A stretch of DNA of 64,000 nucleotides, taken from assembly GCA_002189035.1 (NCBI GenBank), contig NEEC01000015.1, forward strand, positions 992,001-1,056,000, in the 5' to 3' direction. The translations under genes and the position numbers were made by a program. Positions within the stretch are counted from its first letter, which is position 1; each line of letters opens with the position of its first letter. This document shows, in pieces, positions 1 to 12,900 of the stretch. The notes under the pieces are model-generated. The model was not told where the DNA came from, searched no databases, and saw only the letters and a list, made by a program, of their open reading frames with translations. The stretch comes from Utricularia gibba (taxonomy: Eukaryota; Streptophyta; Magnoliopsida; Lamiales; Lentibulariaceae).

Positions 1-288
1 AGACTGAGAGTGTGAGTAGGGGTTGATTTCTTCTACCGAAAACCCCGTTTCTTGTTCGTAATTTGTTTTCTGGACAAGCTATACGAAGTTGAAGGAAGTA
101 GATACGGCCTCTGGCTACGTCAGGGTGTAGGACGGCAGCAGCAGCCACAGCAATGTTGGTGCCGCTTGCTTTTCTTTGAGCCGCGGTACTATTTTTTTTT
201 ATCTCCAGATCAGAAGTCCCTCTATTTCGTTTTTGGGTGACTTTTGGGTTTATTTATCGTAGGAACCACGATTTGGCGTGGGTGCTTT
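1..288 (+). other. 5' leader of the IDM1-like gene
   Basis: Sequence before the first in-frame ATG that opens the AT-hook reading frame. It contains CAG/CAC-rich and T-rich stretches but no motif I recognise. The frame is open back to about 244 without an ATG, so the coding start is placed at 289 (MCGSAR) or 307 (MSGGSS). The promoter lies partly outside the window. Confidence 0.5.
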
Positions 289-3200
289 ATGTGTGGATCG
301 GCGAGAATGAGTGGGGGTAGTAGCCGTGAAGCGGAGGAAGAGTTGATCGATTTGAACAAACTGCCGGTGGAGAGAAAATGGGAGGCGATAGAGAAAAGCG
401 TCCTGGGTAATGGTGGGTGTGATCGGCCTGATGGGTTAGTTAAGCAAGGCTGGGTTTTGAGGTCGAGAACGGTGGCTATGAGTGATGGCGAGAAGCAAGT
501 GATTAAGATGGAGATAGTCAGTATGGCGGATAGCCGTGCAAATGAGGCTTCTGGGTTGGAGGATGAGGGTGAAGGGCAGAGTGCTGAGCCGCAGAGGGAG
601 ACAAAGATAGTGCGTAAGAGGGGGAGGCCTCGAAAAGCGGATTCTACGCCTGAGCCAGAGCCGGGACCGAGGCTGAGACTCTACCATTGGGTCATGCAGA
701 GAAGAGAAAGAGGGGAAGACCAACAAAACTCAATTCTGGAACTGAGTTGGTGCCCGAACAAACTCACAAGAAGAGGAAAAGGAGTAAAAGGAGGGGGAGG
801 CCTCAGAAATCGGAGTCCGGAAATGAGGTCTCTAGTCTGAATGGACGAGTTAAGCTTCAGGGGGGAGACCTCGTAAAAGACAAGGTGAAATCGTGATCTT
901 GAATTGTGGGGATTGTGCAATGGGACAGGAGGATGCCAATTCGAACACTTATGGCATCTCCGAAGGTGGAGTAAAGCTAACAGCGCCAATTAAGAGTAAG
1001 CGGGGTAGACCTCCGAAAAACGAAGCTAACATTGTGGCTTCTATTTTAAGTTGTGAGGATAGTGTACGGCAGGTGGAGGCTGATCGGAAGCGTATTGGCA
1101 TATGCAAACGACAAGGAAATCTGAAACGGAAGTGGAAGCTAGGAAGGCCTCCAAAAACTCCGAAAGAAAATGTGGAGTCGATGTCTAAGACGTATGATGT
1201 TAAAAGATGTTCCGGGAGTCGAGGATCTGCAAATCCTGGACCAAAGAAAAGGTTCAAACGCAGTTCATATGCTTCACGGCATGGAATCTTGAAAGGGGAA
1301 CCAGCAAGAGCTAAATCTGCTAAACAAACAAATGGGGGGCGTAATGAACAGAAACAACTTTTGAGGGACAGCATACTTGATATGCTGAAGAGTGCTGGGT
1401 GGTTTGTGGAATACAGGCAAAGGCAGTCCAAGGATTACTACGATGCTGTTTATGTTGATCTCCAGGGAAGAAGCTACTGGTCAATTACATTGGCCTACAA
1501 AAAATTCAAAGAGAGGATTGACAAAGGAAATGCAAGTGAGAAAGATATCTCGGCATTTGTCGCAATACCAGAGGAGACGCTTAGCTTGCTGTTCAGAGCC
1601 GATCGGAGAGGCAAGAGAAGTGACGAAAAGAATATCAATGTGAAGAAAAAATCAAGATGTACCATAGGTAAACAAAGAACTTTGTTGGCCCGTAGACCCA
1701 AAGATGGATCTGATAAGGATGGTTTTGAGCTATATCATGGAAAACGCTCTTTGCTATCCTGGATGATAGATCTTGGAACAGTTCCTTTAAGTGGAAAAGT
1801 GATGTATTTGAGAGGAAGGTGTAAAAAAAAGCTGCGTGAAGGGACTATTGAAAAAGAAGGAATCCGTTGTGGTTGTTGTAATATGTTGTATACGATCAGG
1901 GGTTTTGGGTCTCATGTAGGATGCATGCATGGCAAACCCTATGAGAACATTTATCTGGATTCTGGGACCTCTCTGTCTCAATGCCTTGTTGATTCGTGGA
2001 AAAAACATGTGGAAGCTGATGGTATTGGGTTTGCTTATGTTGATGTGGATGGTGATGATCCCAACGATGACACCTGCAATGTCTGTGGCGACGGTGGTGA
2101 CCTTATCTGTTGTGATAGCTGTCCATCAACCTTCCATCATGGCTGTTTGCGTATTGATGTATGCATTGCAGTATTGACCTTCTATTTGCTTTGGGCGGTG
2201 TTCTTAAGGATCCAAAGCTTTATTACTATTATTATTGATGTTTTTTAAGCTCTTGAAAGGTGTAAGGGATTGTGTATGCATTCTTGGTCCTAACCCATAA
2301 GTAGCTACACCCTTATCATAGAATTTCATATTATTGGCTGCAGGTTCCATCTGGAGATTGGCATTGCGTTTACTGTTCCTGCAAGTTCTGTGGGACTGCA
2401 GAAGAAACCTCAGAAAGGAATAAGTTGGTGGAGTGCCATACTTGTAATGAGAAATGTGAGCTCGTGCTTTTTTCCCTGTCATCAAGGGGTTATAGTTCTT
2501 TTCCCCTTCTTACAGTTCTAACAATAAGTATATCGTACTGTCTGCCTTCTCTTCAGTTCATGAATATTGCACCATCGAGATGACTTTCGAAGAAGGAAGC
2601 CTGTCCTTCTGTGGAAGTGCATGCTATAAGGTATGAGTTTTATATGATTATAGAAACGTAGTAACCTTATCGCCCTGAAATCTAGAAAACTTATCTAGTA
2701 TTGTCACTTTGACGTGTCGTAATGATTTGAAGGATGCTGCTTGTGTATGATCTTGAAATTCTCAGTGGCATGTTCGGATTGTATATTTTTAACCCATGCC
2801 CGCATTGCATGATACACCATCTTGCATTCGCTGTAAATTTTAGTTGCTCGTGTTACTGAGATGTGCATTTTACCTACAGATTTTTCAACAGTTCAGGGAC
2901 CTTCTTGGCTTAAAAAATGAACTCGACGAAGGTTTTTCCTATACAGTTCTTCAGTTTCGTAATTTCAGTTCCAAGGTGCCTCTGGATGGTGACATCTTGT
3001 CCTTGGAGGATTATTCGAAGTTAGCTGTTGCCTTCAATGTCATGGATGAGTGCTTTAAACCTATCACAGATGAGCGGAGTGGATCTAACATCATTCACAA
3101 TGTAGTGTACAGCTGTGGGTGAGTGTTTCTCTGTCCAAAATAGTTCGTATCATCTCTGGATATGTTTGAGCCTGCACTCCAGTGATATCTCCAATTTATG

Positions 3201-4344
3201 ATTTCATTTCTCTCTGCAAGAATGCACCTTTATTACTCTGCTCCCTTGTCTCATTTCACGCTAGGATTGTGAATTCATCTGAACTTAAAGCTTGATCAGT
3301 AATCATTCCCTTATTCATTTTTGCTCTCAGGTCAAACATCAGAAGGCTAAACTTTGAGAAATTTTTTACTGTTATCCTAGAGAAGGACGATGAACTTGTG
3401 TCTGTTGCGTCTATCAGGTTAAATTTCTGTTTTCAAAGCCACACACTTATTTGGTTCATTGCTCAATCTCTGTGTGTGCCCAAGTTTTCACTCATTGTGA
3501 TGGGATTTTAAAAGCATCATTGGAGTGTCCTACTTCTGATCATTTCCATTTTTTCACAGTGCTGCAATTCATTTAACTCGTAGTTAGGCTGCTTATTTAC
3601 CCAGTTAAAAAGCTCTAGTTTGAGCTCTTCGTGTTTGCATTCAAACAGAAAAAGAAAATCATGGGTTGCGTACTACACATTCTTTCAGTATGAGGACCGT
3701 GATCACTGACTCTGTTCCATGATACCTGGAAATAGAATACATGGGAGTCCACTAGCAGAGATGCCATTTATAGGAACTCGCTACATCTTCCGCCGTCAAG
3801 GGATGTGCAGTCGTCTTCTAGGTGCCATTGAAAAGGTTTTAGTTTATTTTGTTCAGCAACTGCCACTTGACAATGTGCTGGTTTGAGCTTGACGGTTTCC
3901 TCGTTCTGTTGCCAGGTTCTTAGCTCACTCGGCGTGGAGAAACTTGTTATACCTGCAATATCTGAACTCAATGACACATGGACCAACGTGTTCGGTTTCG
4001 TCCCACTTGAAGAATCGAAGAGGCTAGAAATGAAGCACATGAACTTGATTGCATTCCCAGGTGTCGACATGCTGCAGAAGCCCATTCAGCCGGGGCAATC
4101 GACTGTTGAACGCCAGAGTGTGCCAGGAAAGTGTGCCTCAGAATCGAATCCTCACTGCGATGTCAAAATGCAAGACGCTGCAGAAGCTCTGTGCCCCGTT
4201 TTATCACCCCCACATGAAGAAATGGATGATGCTATGCCGATGGTAGTTCCTCCAAACTCAGTCGTGAGAATGGATGAGGCACAATGTGCTGCCGTTCCGT
4301 CCGCCGTCGCAGATGGGGCGCTTTTCCGATCCACATGTGTCTGA
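289..4344 (+). CDS. AT-hook/TDBD/PHD-finger/GNAT chromatin protein (IDM1-like)
   Basis: Plant nuclear protein of the IDM1 type (PHD finger plus acyl-CoA N-acyltransferase fold). IDM1 itself is a histone acetyltransferase linked to active DNA demethylation. Exons: 289-2158, 2344-2455, 2557-2630, 2880-3118, 3331-3417, 3736-3835, 3916-4344, about 970 aa. Order: several AT-hook-like GRP cores (about residues 105-290); a TDBD/Jas-like block with GIRCGCC and FGSHVGC; a PHD finger ([16 protein letters not shown] continuing across the intron to [11 protein letters not shown]); then a GNAT domain with [10 protein letters not shown] as acetyl-CoA loop and [13 protein letters not shown]. The first exon runs in three frames: one base is missing near 661-665 and one in the G6 run at 860-865. 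After adding one base at each, the AT-hook region is continuous and the total is divisible by three. Family assignment is firm; the acetyltransferase activity is inferred. Confidence 0.88.
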
Positions 4345-5495
4345 ATCAACCGGATATTAGGAGTTGTCTATATAGCCCACAGTTGTAAACCCGAACATTC
4401 AATTTTGATCACAATGCAAGGGTTGTTTTTGCCACGGCTTCTTCCAGAAGGAAGCATGAGTCTTTCATCGGAATCACTTTATGATCCAAAAGAAGTTAAA
4501 TGCAGGAATTGCCAACGAATATTAACTCCAGGAATCACCTTCCTGTTTCGTTGCAAGAATGTTCCTTTAAGCTGCTGGGAAGCACCAGGTATGCTGCCCT
4601 TTGATATGTTGGGTTCATTTCACATGGTCCTCCCTTGAGAAAGATTGTGACTTTGCAGTGACTGAGTTCCTGGTTTGAACTCCCAGCGCTCTAGGCTTGC
4701 GCAGCAGCAAATTAAGAACATGGGTTCACTGAGTTACCTTGGATGGAGGAATTTTTGTTTGCTGTCACTTTTCTTGCTGGTCCTGCTGAGGAAACCGGAC
4801 TAACACTTATCTTGCGTTGCAGCTTCAGTAAACACCCATAAAAACGCAGATGCGTTTTCAATTACCGGCTCGTGAAGAAGGTGCAGCGAAAGGAGTAATG
4901 AAAAAGTAGCAGTAGTAGTTGGATTGACAGTACCTTCAAGAAGAGCAATGATAGAGGGTACCACTTCTCTCTTTTTAATCTGTACTCTGAATTGAAAGCT
5001 CCTAAAAACTACATGAAACTTTGGGCCCATCTGCTATGCTACAGATACAAGACAACATCAATGCGGATTCCCCTTCTCTGCTCTGCTGCTTTCACGTGGA
5101 TTCACGGATTCCAAGGCTTGTGAAGGTTTAAAATTCTAATCCCAATTTTTCGAAGAATGCCTGCGTAACATGGGGGGATTATCAATCCAGAGGAAGCATT
5201 AACTGTTGAAGCAGGCGGTGTTAACGAATTCTGACTCAGTTTTTCACTTTTTTCAGTCCATGGCGTGAGCTCCCATGGATTCTCTTTTTTTTTTTCTGAA
5301 GTAATCTCATCACAATAATGGTCTACAATTACGTATGAGATGTAGCTTTTTTTCCATATTTGTGGCGCCCCATATTTTTGTCTCTATCTTCCCAATCACA
5401 TTTTCACGCAGGGAGTGTGGCATTCTTAAATATGCTTTAATGCCAAATGAATCGATAGCAGAGCGAGAAGAAAGGGAGGTCAGGTGGTGGGGGAA
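4345..5495 (+). other. 3' flank of IDM1-like gene and promoter of USP gene
   Basis: No supported gene. A 77-codon open frame at 4405-4638 contains CRNCQ and FRC cysteine pairs. I could not connect it to a family or to splice sites, so it may be 3' UTR or a gene remnant. The rest is A/T-rich with no clear TATA box before the USP start. Confidence 0.4.
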
Positions 5496-6387
5496 ATGGG
5501 TTCACTTCTGAGGCAACTGAGCAGCAACCAAAGCTGGAAATCATCATCAAGGAGATGGGATAAGGGTGGAAAGTGGGATGATACATTCGAAGGGATGAAG
5601 GGGATGTACGGAAGCTATGGAAGTGCTGGTTTTGTGGCAAAGAAAAGAGTAATGGTGGTGGTGGATCAGTCTTCACATTCTAAGCAAGCTATGATGTGGG
5701 CTCTCACCCATGTTGCTAAAACGGGTGATGTTTTGACTCTGCTTCAGATAATCTCTCCTTCTGAGGATTCCTCAGTGTCTCAGCTTGCTACCACGCTTGG
5801 CTCACTCTGTAAGGCCTGTAAGCCTGAGGTCAGTCTAATTTTTGGGCTTTATGAACTTGGCTCTCAACTTTCTGGGACTCTTGTAGATGGATCTGGATGA
5901 TTTGTTTTGGCTCTAGTGGCCAAGTGTACATCAATGTTGCAAGAGAGTTCACTTTGCACTGTTTCAGCTAGCAAATCTTCTCTTTTCTTTTTGCTGTGGA
6001 GTTGAACAAGTAAAATTCTTTTGTAGGTTGAAGTAGAAGCCCTGGTGATTCAAGGACCAAAAATGGCTACTGTTATCAGCCAAGTGAAGAAGCTGGAAGT
6101 GAAGGTGCTGGTTTTGGGTCAGAAGAAGCCTTCTTTACTCCTTAAATGGTTAGTACTTGGTACATGAATGACTTGAACTTTCACCAAAGCGCAGATTTTT
6201 TACTTAAAAGTTGTTTTGGTTTGTGTTCATTGGCAGTATGTGTTTAAAGAGTAGCGCAGATGAGTTTGTTGAGCAGTGTATCAACACATTGGACTGCTTA
6301 ACAATTGGAGTGAGGAAGCAGAGCAGCGGTGTTGGTGGATACCTCGTTAGCACCAGATGGCACAGGAATTTCTGGCTTTTGGCCTAG
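5496..6387 (+). CDS. Universal stress protein (USP/adenine nucleotide alpha-hydrolase-like) family protein
   Basis: Three exons, 5496-5828, 6027-6148 and 6237-6387, encode 201 aa. The N-terminal 45 residues are basic and Ser/Gly/Trp-rich. The Rossmann-like USP core starts at KKRVMVVVDQSSHSKQA, followed by WALTHVAKTGDVLTLLQII. Exon 2 gives VEALVIQGPKMATVISQVKK and VKVLVLGQKKPS. The end GGYLVSTRWHRNFWLLA resembles the C-terminus of the plant subgroup that includes At1g44760. I do not see the full G-2x-G-9x-G(S/T) ATP loop of bacterial USPs, so nucleotide binding is doubtful. An upstream in-frame GTG at 5484 exists, but ATG 5496 is preferred for a eukaryote. Precise function is unknown; USPs are usually stress-responsive. 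Confidence 0.85.
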
Positions 6388-7491
6388 CTTTACATGATTA
6401 ACAGTTTGTAGAATCCTAAGTTCTGGGCTGTGATTTAAGCTATGAACATGCCTTCAATCACCCGAAATGTGTAAGAATTTGCATTTCAGAATCTAATGGA
6501 TTGATTGCTAAAATGAGGAGTTCAATACATCTGGGGAAAAAGGTCTACTGCTACTTTTTCCTAAAAGCTTTGTCTCTGTTCATCCATAGAAGGTAGAGCT
6601 GGTGAGGGTCATGCCGCATCGGACGGCTGAATCGGCAACCCGTGAGCATGTAAGAAGATGAGGTGAACAAGAAATGGATCCTCTTGAAGGAACCATTACA
6701 CAAGTTCATTGAAATCTCTGGTATCATTGGGGACTGCTAGAATCCAACAGGCATCCCAGTGAACATGTCTTTATCAAGGGGAAAAGATGATAAATGCTTC
6801 TGTAAAAAGATGAGTCGACTCCCAACAACATTGAAAGTCACCGCATCAATGGAATGAATGACATAAAAAGTTATGGAAGCTTAGATCCAAAAAATGAGAA
6901 GAATGGCTGCTTTATCGCCTTCAGGTTTCATGTATATTGAAACATGTAGCTGATTCAATTAGCTCATTTCCGCAAGGTGATTATGTAAGAAACAAGGGTA
7001 TAGATATACAGCACATGCCTTGCCAAAATGAATTTACTACTGGTATTGAATGCAATCACAACAGCTTCGATCTAAGAATTCCGGCAACCATAATGACCAA
7101 GAAACAAGGGTATAGATATAGAGCACATCCCTTGCCACAATGAATTTCCTGGTGGTATTGAATGCAATCACAATAGCTTCGATCTAAAAATTCCAGCAAC
7201 CATAATGACCGCAAAAAGTACAAAAACCGTTGACCTTATCCTTCCGATACCTAGTGGTTAATATAGTTCTCTCTCCCCTTAGCTACGAAACAGTTTCATC
7301 AACTAGGCTTTGAGTTACATTTAATACCAAAGATAGCAGATATGGGCATGCATAACAAATGTTTCAAACGGAACGCATAATAACAAGTACAACAAGCTTG
7401 TTAGTTAAAAAAGTTTTGTAGTGAAGTGAAAAAAAAACCCCGCATTTTCTTGATATGGCCTTTTTGAAAAACATTTGACTCGTAGAACTTG
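6388..7491. other. Convergent intergenic region between USP and FPP genes
   Basis: The 3' flanks of two convergently transcribed genes meet here. The only clear structure is a two-copy 112-bp tandem repeat at 6987-7210, annotated separately. Open frames across it reflect the duplication and show no coding character. Confidence 0.5.
6987..7210. repeat. 112-bp tandem duplication, two copies
   Basis: Copy 1 (6987-7098) and copy 2 (7099-7210) both begin AAGAAACAAGGGTATAGATA and end CAACCATAATGACC. They differ at only a handful of positions and abut without a spacer. The copies have kept equal length, which points to a recent duplication. It lies in noncoding DNA downstream of the USP gene. Confidence 0.9.
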
Positions 7492-9404
7492 CTATACGGT
7501 AAAGAGTGGCTGCTGATTAATAGCCATTTTTTCCAGGTTCCTACTCTCATCACTTGCTATAGTTGTAGCAAAGATGGCTTGGATTCTGGAGAATCCTGGT
7601 ATGTTCGAAGTGTCTACCATGAAATCTTCATGCGTTGCTAGAGATTGAAGTTGTCTTCTAAGAGAAGCGATTGTATTTTGGCATTCTGCAAGCTTATCTG
7701 CAGCAGATAGATTCTTCTGTTTTTCACTGACTGTATTCTCCTTTTCGTGGATCATAGGTCCCTCACCCTTTGTAGTTACTCTTGGCTCGTTTTCATCTAG
7801 CTCTTGAACCATCATCCTTACGGATGATTTTTGCTCACGCTCATTTTCGATCTTCTTCACATTATCTCCTAGAAAAATGCTTGCTCCATTTTCCGTGTCA
7901 AGCAACTGGGCCCGAGATTCTTTAGACACCAGCTCTTTCAACTTTGATCTGCCTTCATTCAAGGAAACTTGCCTTTCGAACGAGACTGTCTCAAGCTGTA
8001 TTCTCTCCACTTCTGCATTCTCCAACTTCTTTTCCAGTTCATCCGCTCTCTCAAAAGCCGCATAACAGTCTGCCATCAAGGGGCTATCCAGTGAAGCAGA
8101 TCGTCTACAGGGCGATCCTGATGAAGATAAATCAGGCGTGTTGGTCTTAGTGTCAGGTAATCCTGCTAGACGCTCCATTTCAAGAAAATCATCCATAAGG
8201 CCGATTCCCATTGGGAATGCTCTTAAACCTTCTGATGAAGGCTTCTCATTCTTGAATTGATCCAACTCTGCAATTAACGCCGAAGCCCAAAGGCTTGCAG
8301 GGTCCTGCTCCAAGGTGTTCAGTTCCATATTACTAGTTACTAAAGTTTCAGCATCAATCACACTTGCCCCGTCCCCACAATCTGTGAAAGAATCAGCATA
8401 GAAGTAAGCAGCAGTTACGCTCCTTTTGTTGTTTGGAGGTGATAGTTTCCTAGTAAGAAGCTGCATTCTTCGGAGTTCTGACTCGAGCTTAACAACCTTT
8501 TTCATGGCCTCCAACTGCAGCTTCCTTGAGTTCTCTGCTGCTTGTATGCTTAGATCCCTCTCATACATCACGATTTCCAAGTCCTTGCATATGGAAACAA
8601 GCTCTTTCTTCAGAAACGAGTTTTCTTTTTCCAGAATGAAGCAAGATTTGGGATCAGAACAAGCATTGGCTTCTGCGTGTGTAAGCTGTGCCATGCATTC
8701 TTCTAAGGCAGCTTCAAGATGAGTAACTCGAACTTCTAGGTTCACGTTCTGCTGCACAGCTACATCAATCTGCAACTTCAAATTTGACACTTGCTTTTCC
8801 GCATCTTCCCAACCTAAGATACCAAAAATGGTTTAGGGTTGTTCTGGTTTAGGGTTTCAGTGTTGTTCTGTATCTGCTTTGGGTTGCATCTAGATTTCGG
8901 ATTACACCCAAAAACACAGACAGCAGAACAAATCTTTGTGCACAGACTTATTTTTCAAACAGAGTATCATAGCACGAAATGACTCACCAACTATGGCCTC
9001 TTCAGCAACTTTGACGTGTTGCTTCGCCAGTTCCTCTTTAGCACTAACGTTACCCAAAGCAGCTGATAGCTTTTCTAGAACATCTCTCGCAGTTTCCTTC
9101 ATTATATCTTCCCGACGAAACGCTTCCTGCTGCAGCCATTCTTCATGAATTAAGAAGCAAGAGAATGCCAACAATAACTCTATACGAGAATTTCTGAAGC
9201 ACACTCAACAAACCGTAAAGTCAAGAACCTCTCTCATTATTTTGGGAGACCCCCACCTGTTTAATTCTTTTGACCTCAACAAGAAATACTAACCTGGTCA
9301 TTACAATCCTTGTCGGAATGTAGAGAAGATGACCCTGAGCTTCCACTGTCAAATGAACTCATCTCGGAAGATTTCCGCTTCCACAGCCACTTCCTCTTCT
9401 GCAT
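7492..9404 (-). CDS. Filament-like plant protein (FPP/DUF869), coiled coil
   Basis: Minus-strand exons 9404-9294, 9129-8988 and 8813-7492 give 524 aa. The start MQKRKWLWKRKSSE, followed by a Ser/Gly/Asp-rich stretch, is typical of the family. Most of the rest is long heptad-type coiled coil rich in E/K/L. It includes WEDAEKQVSNLK, the hallmark segment DDFLEMERLAGLPD, and ASLWASALIAELDQFKNEK. FPPs are plant coiled-coil proteins; some bind WPP-domain proteins at the nuclear envelope and one is reported to act with microtubules in xylem. This copy is shorter than most FPPs. The second intron contains two GTTTAGGGTT telomere-like units near 8829-8860. No frameshift is seen. The acceptor of exon 2 could be 3 bp further in (9126). 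Confidence 0.9.
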
Positions 9405-9990
9405 CTCGATTGGCTGTTAAGTTTGCACCTTCTTCACACAACATTCATCTCCAAAACCGCAACAAGAACACCCAAAAAACACTTTCCCCATTTCAAATCC
9501 CATCGATTTTAACGGGTAACACCTCACAACATGATAACTTCACTCCATAGTTTGCTACAGCTATCTATTAAAAAAAAAAAAAAAAAACTGCACAAGAAAC
9601 TGGAAGAACGAACAAAAGGAGCATACCAGAGAAACACAATGAAGCAAACACAGCTACCGATTTTAGGAGTACTCGTCACCAATCGATCGAACATTACCCC
9701 AGAAACCAACTTCAAATCTTTCAGCATACACCATTACCATATTTTCCGTCGGATCGCCATTAAACATCATCCAGGTTTTCACCCCCACCTGCTCTCAATC
9801 CCGCTCAGTATTTATTAATTTAAAATCGCCAAATTCTCGAATTTCGTTTTTTTATTTATTATTTTGAAATTTACTCCCGCTCGAGAAGCCATGCTCAGAC
9901 CACCGCAGTCCGCAGCAAAATCGAATGGCCTGGCCCAAATAGTGGACTGAATCCAGTAAAGGCCCATTCTCCACACTTACCTCTTTTTCC
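9405..9990 (-). promoter_or_regulatory. FPP promoter and 5' leader with two GGCCCA (Site II) elements
   Basis: Upstream of the FPP start are two GGCCCA boxes, at about 9932 and 9961 (TGGGCC on the transcribed strand). This is the Site II core of constitutively expressed plant genes. A poly-A/T run lies near 9570-9587. No TATA box was recognised. Confidence 0.45.
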
Positions 9991-12900
9991 CTCATTTTGT
10001 ATTTTTTTAAATTAAGAAAATACTGAAAAAACCATGACAAAAAATTAGGTTTTTTGAACATCCGGTGGCGAAGAATTGAGACATCATTCACAAAAAATTA
10101 TTATTAACATCACTTTTTTTTCCAAATTAATCATCAAGAAGTTGTCTGAATACTATGTATTTGTTTGATGTGTTTAATAACAAATACATACATTTGGTTT
10201 GTAGTTGAATTATTTAGAATATATCATTTATAATGATTAATAGAAAAAATAAAATGCATCCTTTATTTTATTTAAATTGATATTTTTATCATCTTTATCA
10301 TATTGTGTCTTTTAAATATGTTTTATATCATGCTTTTGGAGTATAATATTATATACTTTATTTATAGTAATAAAAATTCTTTATTAATTATTTTATGTTC
10401 ATATTATTGCTACATTTTTTTATTTGAAAACTTGTTTATGGCTGCATTATTAAAGCAGGGAAACACAAAAATTTTAGAAATCAAAAGCGAAAATAGAGGG
10501 TAAATATGGAAAAAAATTAAATCTGAATTGATTTTCAAAACTCAACTACAATGTAAGTTTTGAAATACGCGTATGTTTAAACACATAAACACTCGTACCA
10601 AACCAACATTATTAATACATTTATATTTAAACACATTAATACTTTTTCCAATCACTTCCTTAATAATTTACATATAAAATATTAAATACCCCACCAACCT
10701 AACATGTCGATTCCAAAACCCTAATCTACTAACCAAACCAATCTTTAATTTAATTTTACTATAACTCAAATAAACTAAACCCATCCAATATGCTAGGGCA
10801 GAGCTGGGCCATGATCACCCGACCCGCCCTTAAAAAAATTAAATATTGATTTTTAATTAAATATTATATCTTTAATACTATAAAACTCTTTCACATTATG
10901 GATCGAGACTCCTCAAGAAACTCACCCCTAAGGTTCAACGCCTGGTGGGGTTTGCCTAACTTGTTAGAAGATTATCCAGGTCTAAGATTTACACTGATCC
11001 AGATAGGATTTCCCCTAGTTCTTTCGCCACATTCTTACAAAGAATAACATGGCCCTTGTTCTTCCGCCACAGTACTGTTTGGACACAGTGATCTAGGGCT
11101 GCCTGCCTGCTTCAAATCGGTGCTGTCCATTTTGGATTGAGCCAGCCAAGAACTCATATCCCAATTTCTGTGATTCCATCACATAGGACATGGACATTTA
11201 TGGTAGTATTGTCATCTTATAAATGACATATTTAGTCGATGTGGGACAAATTGCGTATGGTGTGATGTATTTATCATGGATTTTGAGCCATCATTTTAAT
11301 AAGAGTGCAGCATTTTGACTTGGTGAAAGGCTGCAAGACAAACTAGTTTGGTTTAGATCTACTCACCATTTGAAATTTATTCATGCAAGATAATATTTAA
11401 TAGGAAAGTGCGCATTGTCAAGAACTAGTGATACTTTTAGAAACTAACTACAAGACAAGACAACAAACTGCCAAACCTGATTTAGGTGCTTCATGATACT
11501 AGCCCTATCATCACATGCCAATAGCAACAAAGATGCCGGTGGTTGGTAATGACCTAATAATAATATAATAATATAATTATTATTATATAATATAAACGAC
11601 CCGTGATTTTCTTGTGGGTTGGTTTAGGTGCTTTCACCGACGAGGGCATGGGCTAACTCCGACCACATAAATTCACGTGTTATAACATGCAAGTTGCATA
11701 CGTAACATTCAGACACGGTGCATTGTATCATATATAATGATATTATCACTAGACTTGTTCTTATCTTCAAAAGCACGTATATTAAAAATTACATCGTTTT
11801 AATAGACGTGTTTTCTAATATACACATAAATATAATTGTATAATCTCTCTAATCATGCTTTTTTAATACAGGCATATACATAAAGCAATAAAATTTTGAT
11901 ACTAAAACGACGTCGTTTTATTGTATAACCTCTTTAATCTTCTTGTTAAATACAGGCATATATATATAAAGCAATACAATTTTAAATATAATCTTTCAAT
12001 CATAACCCCATGATAAATGTTTATGTAATTAAAATACATTATCAATCAAAATCATCATAAGAAGTTGACTAGTTTTGCGCATTTTTCCAGAAAAGTTGAT
12101 GCCCTAATTAAAAAGCAAGTAGAGGAAAGGGATAGAAAAGCAAGTGGGAAAGGAAGACAAGAGGCGTTGAAACTTAGCCCTCAAGTACAGTGACAGTATC
12201 TAATCCTCGCAATTCGAGACCTGGTCGTCGGCTTGTGTGGAAGTAATAGCATTTAATGAATGTTTCTGGGTAGGCGCCGAAACATGGAGTCAACTCTCAC
12301 ACTTAGTCATTTTGATAAAAATTTGACTTGCAGCAGCACATGTAGTTTTCATCGCAAATTATAACGTGCATAAACACACGCTATTGCTGGGTTTTCTTAT
12401 TACATTGTTGGGTCTTTGTTGCCACATGCATGGCACTAAATTTCACAACGCAAAGGGCTAACGGTAAGACCATGTTTGGTAATAAACATAAGATGATATA
12501 TCTTAATATACGGGATAACAATAACATCAGTAATACATTTTCATGGGATACTTTTTTATTTATTTCTATAAGACATAAAATTGTATAGACATAAAACGAT
12601 GATTTTTAGGGCAAAGAAGGAGAAGACTGCTGAATCACGTGGGCAAGACAACTTCAAATGAGAGCCGCCTTTCATTAAATGGGATAACAACGGTAATGTT
12701 ATGTTTCATATTCATCCTCAAAATAATTTTTTTAAAAAATGATAATGTGAATTAAAATGGAAACAAGTGTGGGCCTTTGTTTCGGTGAGCCTGCAGTTTC
12801 GGTGAATTAAAATGATAATGTGAATTAAAATGTTATGTTTCATATTCATCTTCAAATGTTTCGGTGAGCCTGCAGTCCGCATGGCTTAGCAATGAACCCT

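Noticed and set aside
4405-4638. Small Cys-containing open frame as a gene
   Set aside because: No family, no splice or start context, and it lies directly in the 3' flank of the IDM1-like gene.
11100-11350. Solo LTR or TRIM element suggested by CGATGTGGGAC
   Set aside because: I could not find terminal TG...CA ends with target-site duplication or a second copy in the window.
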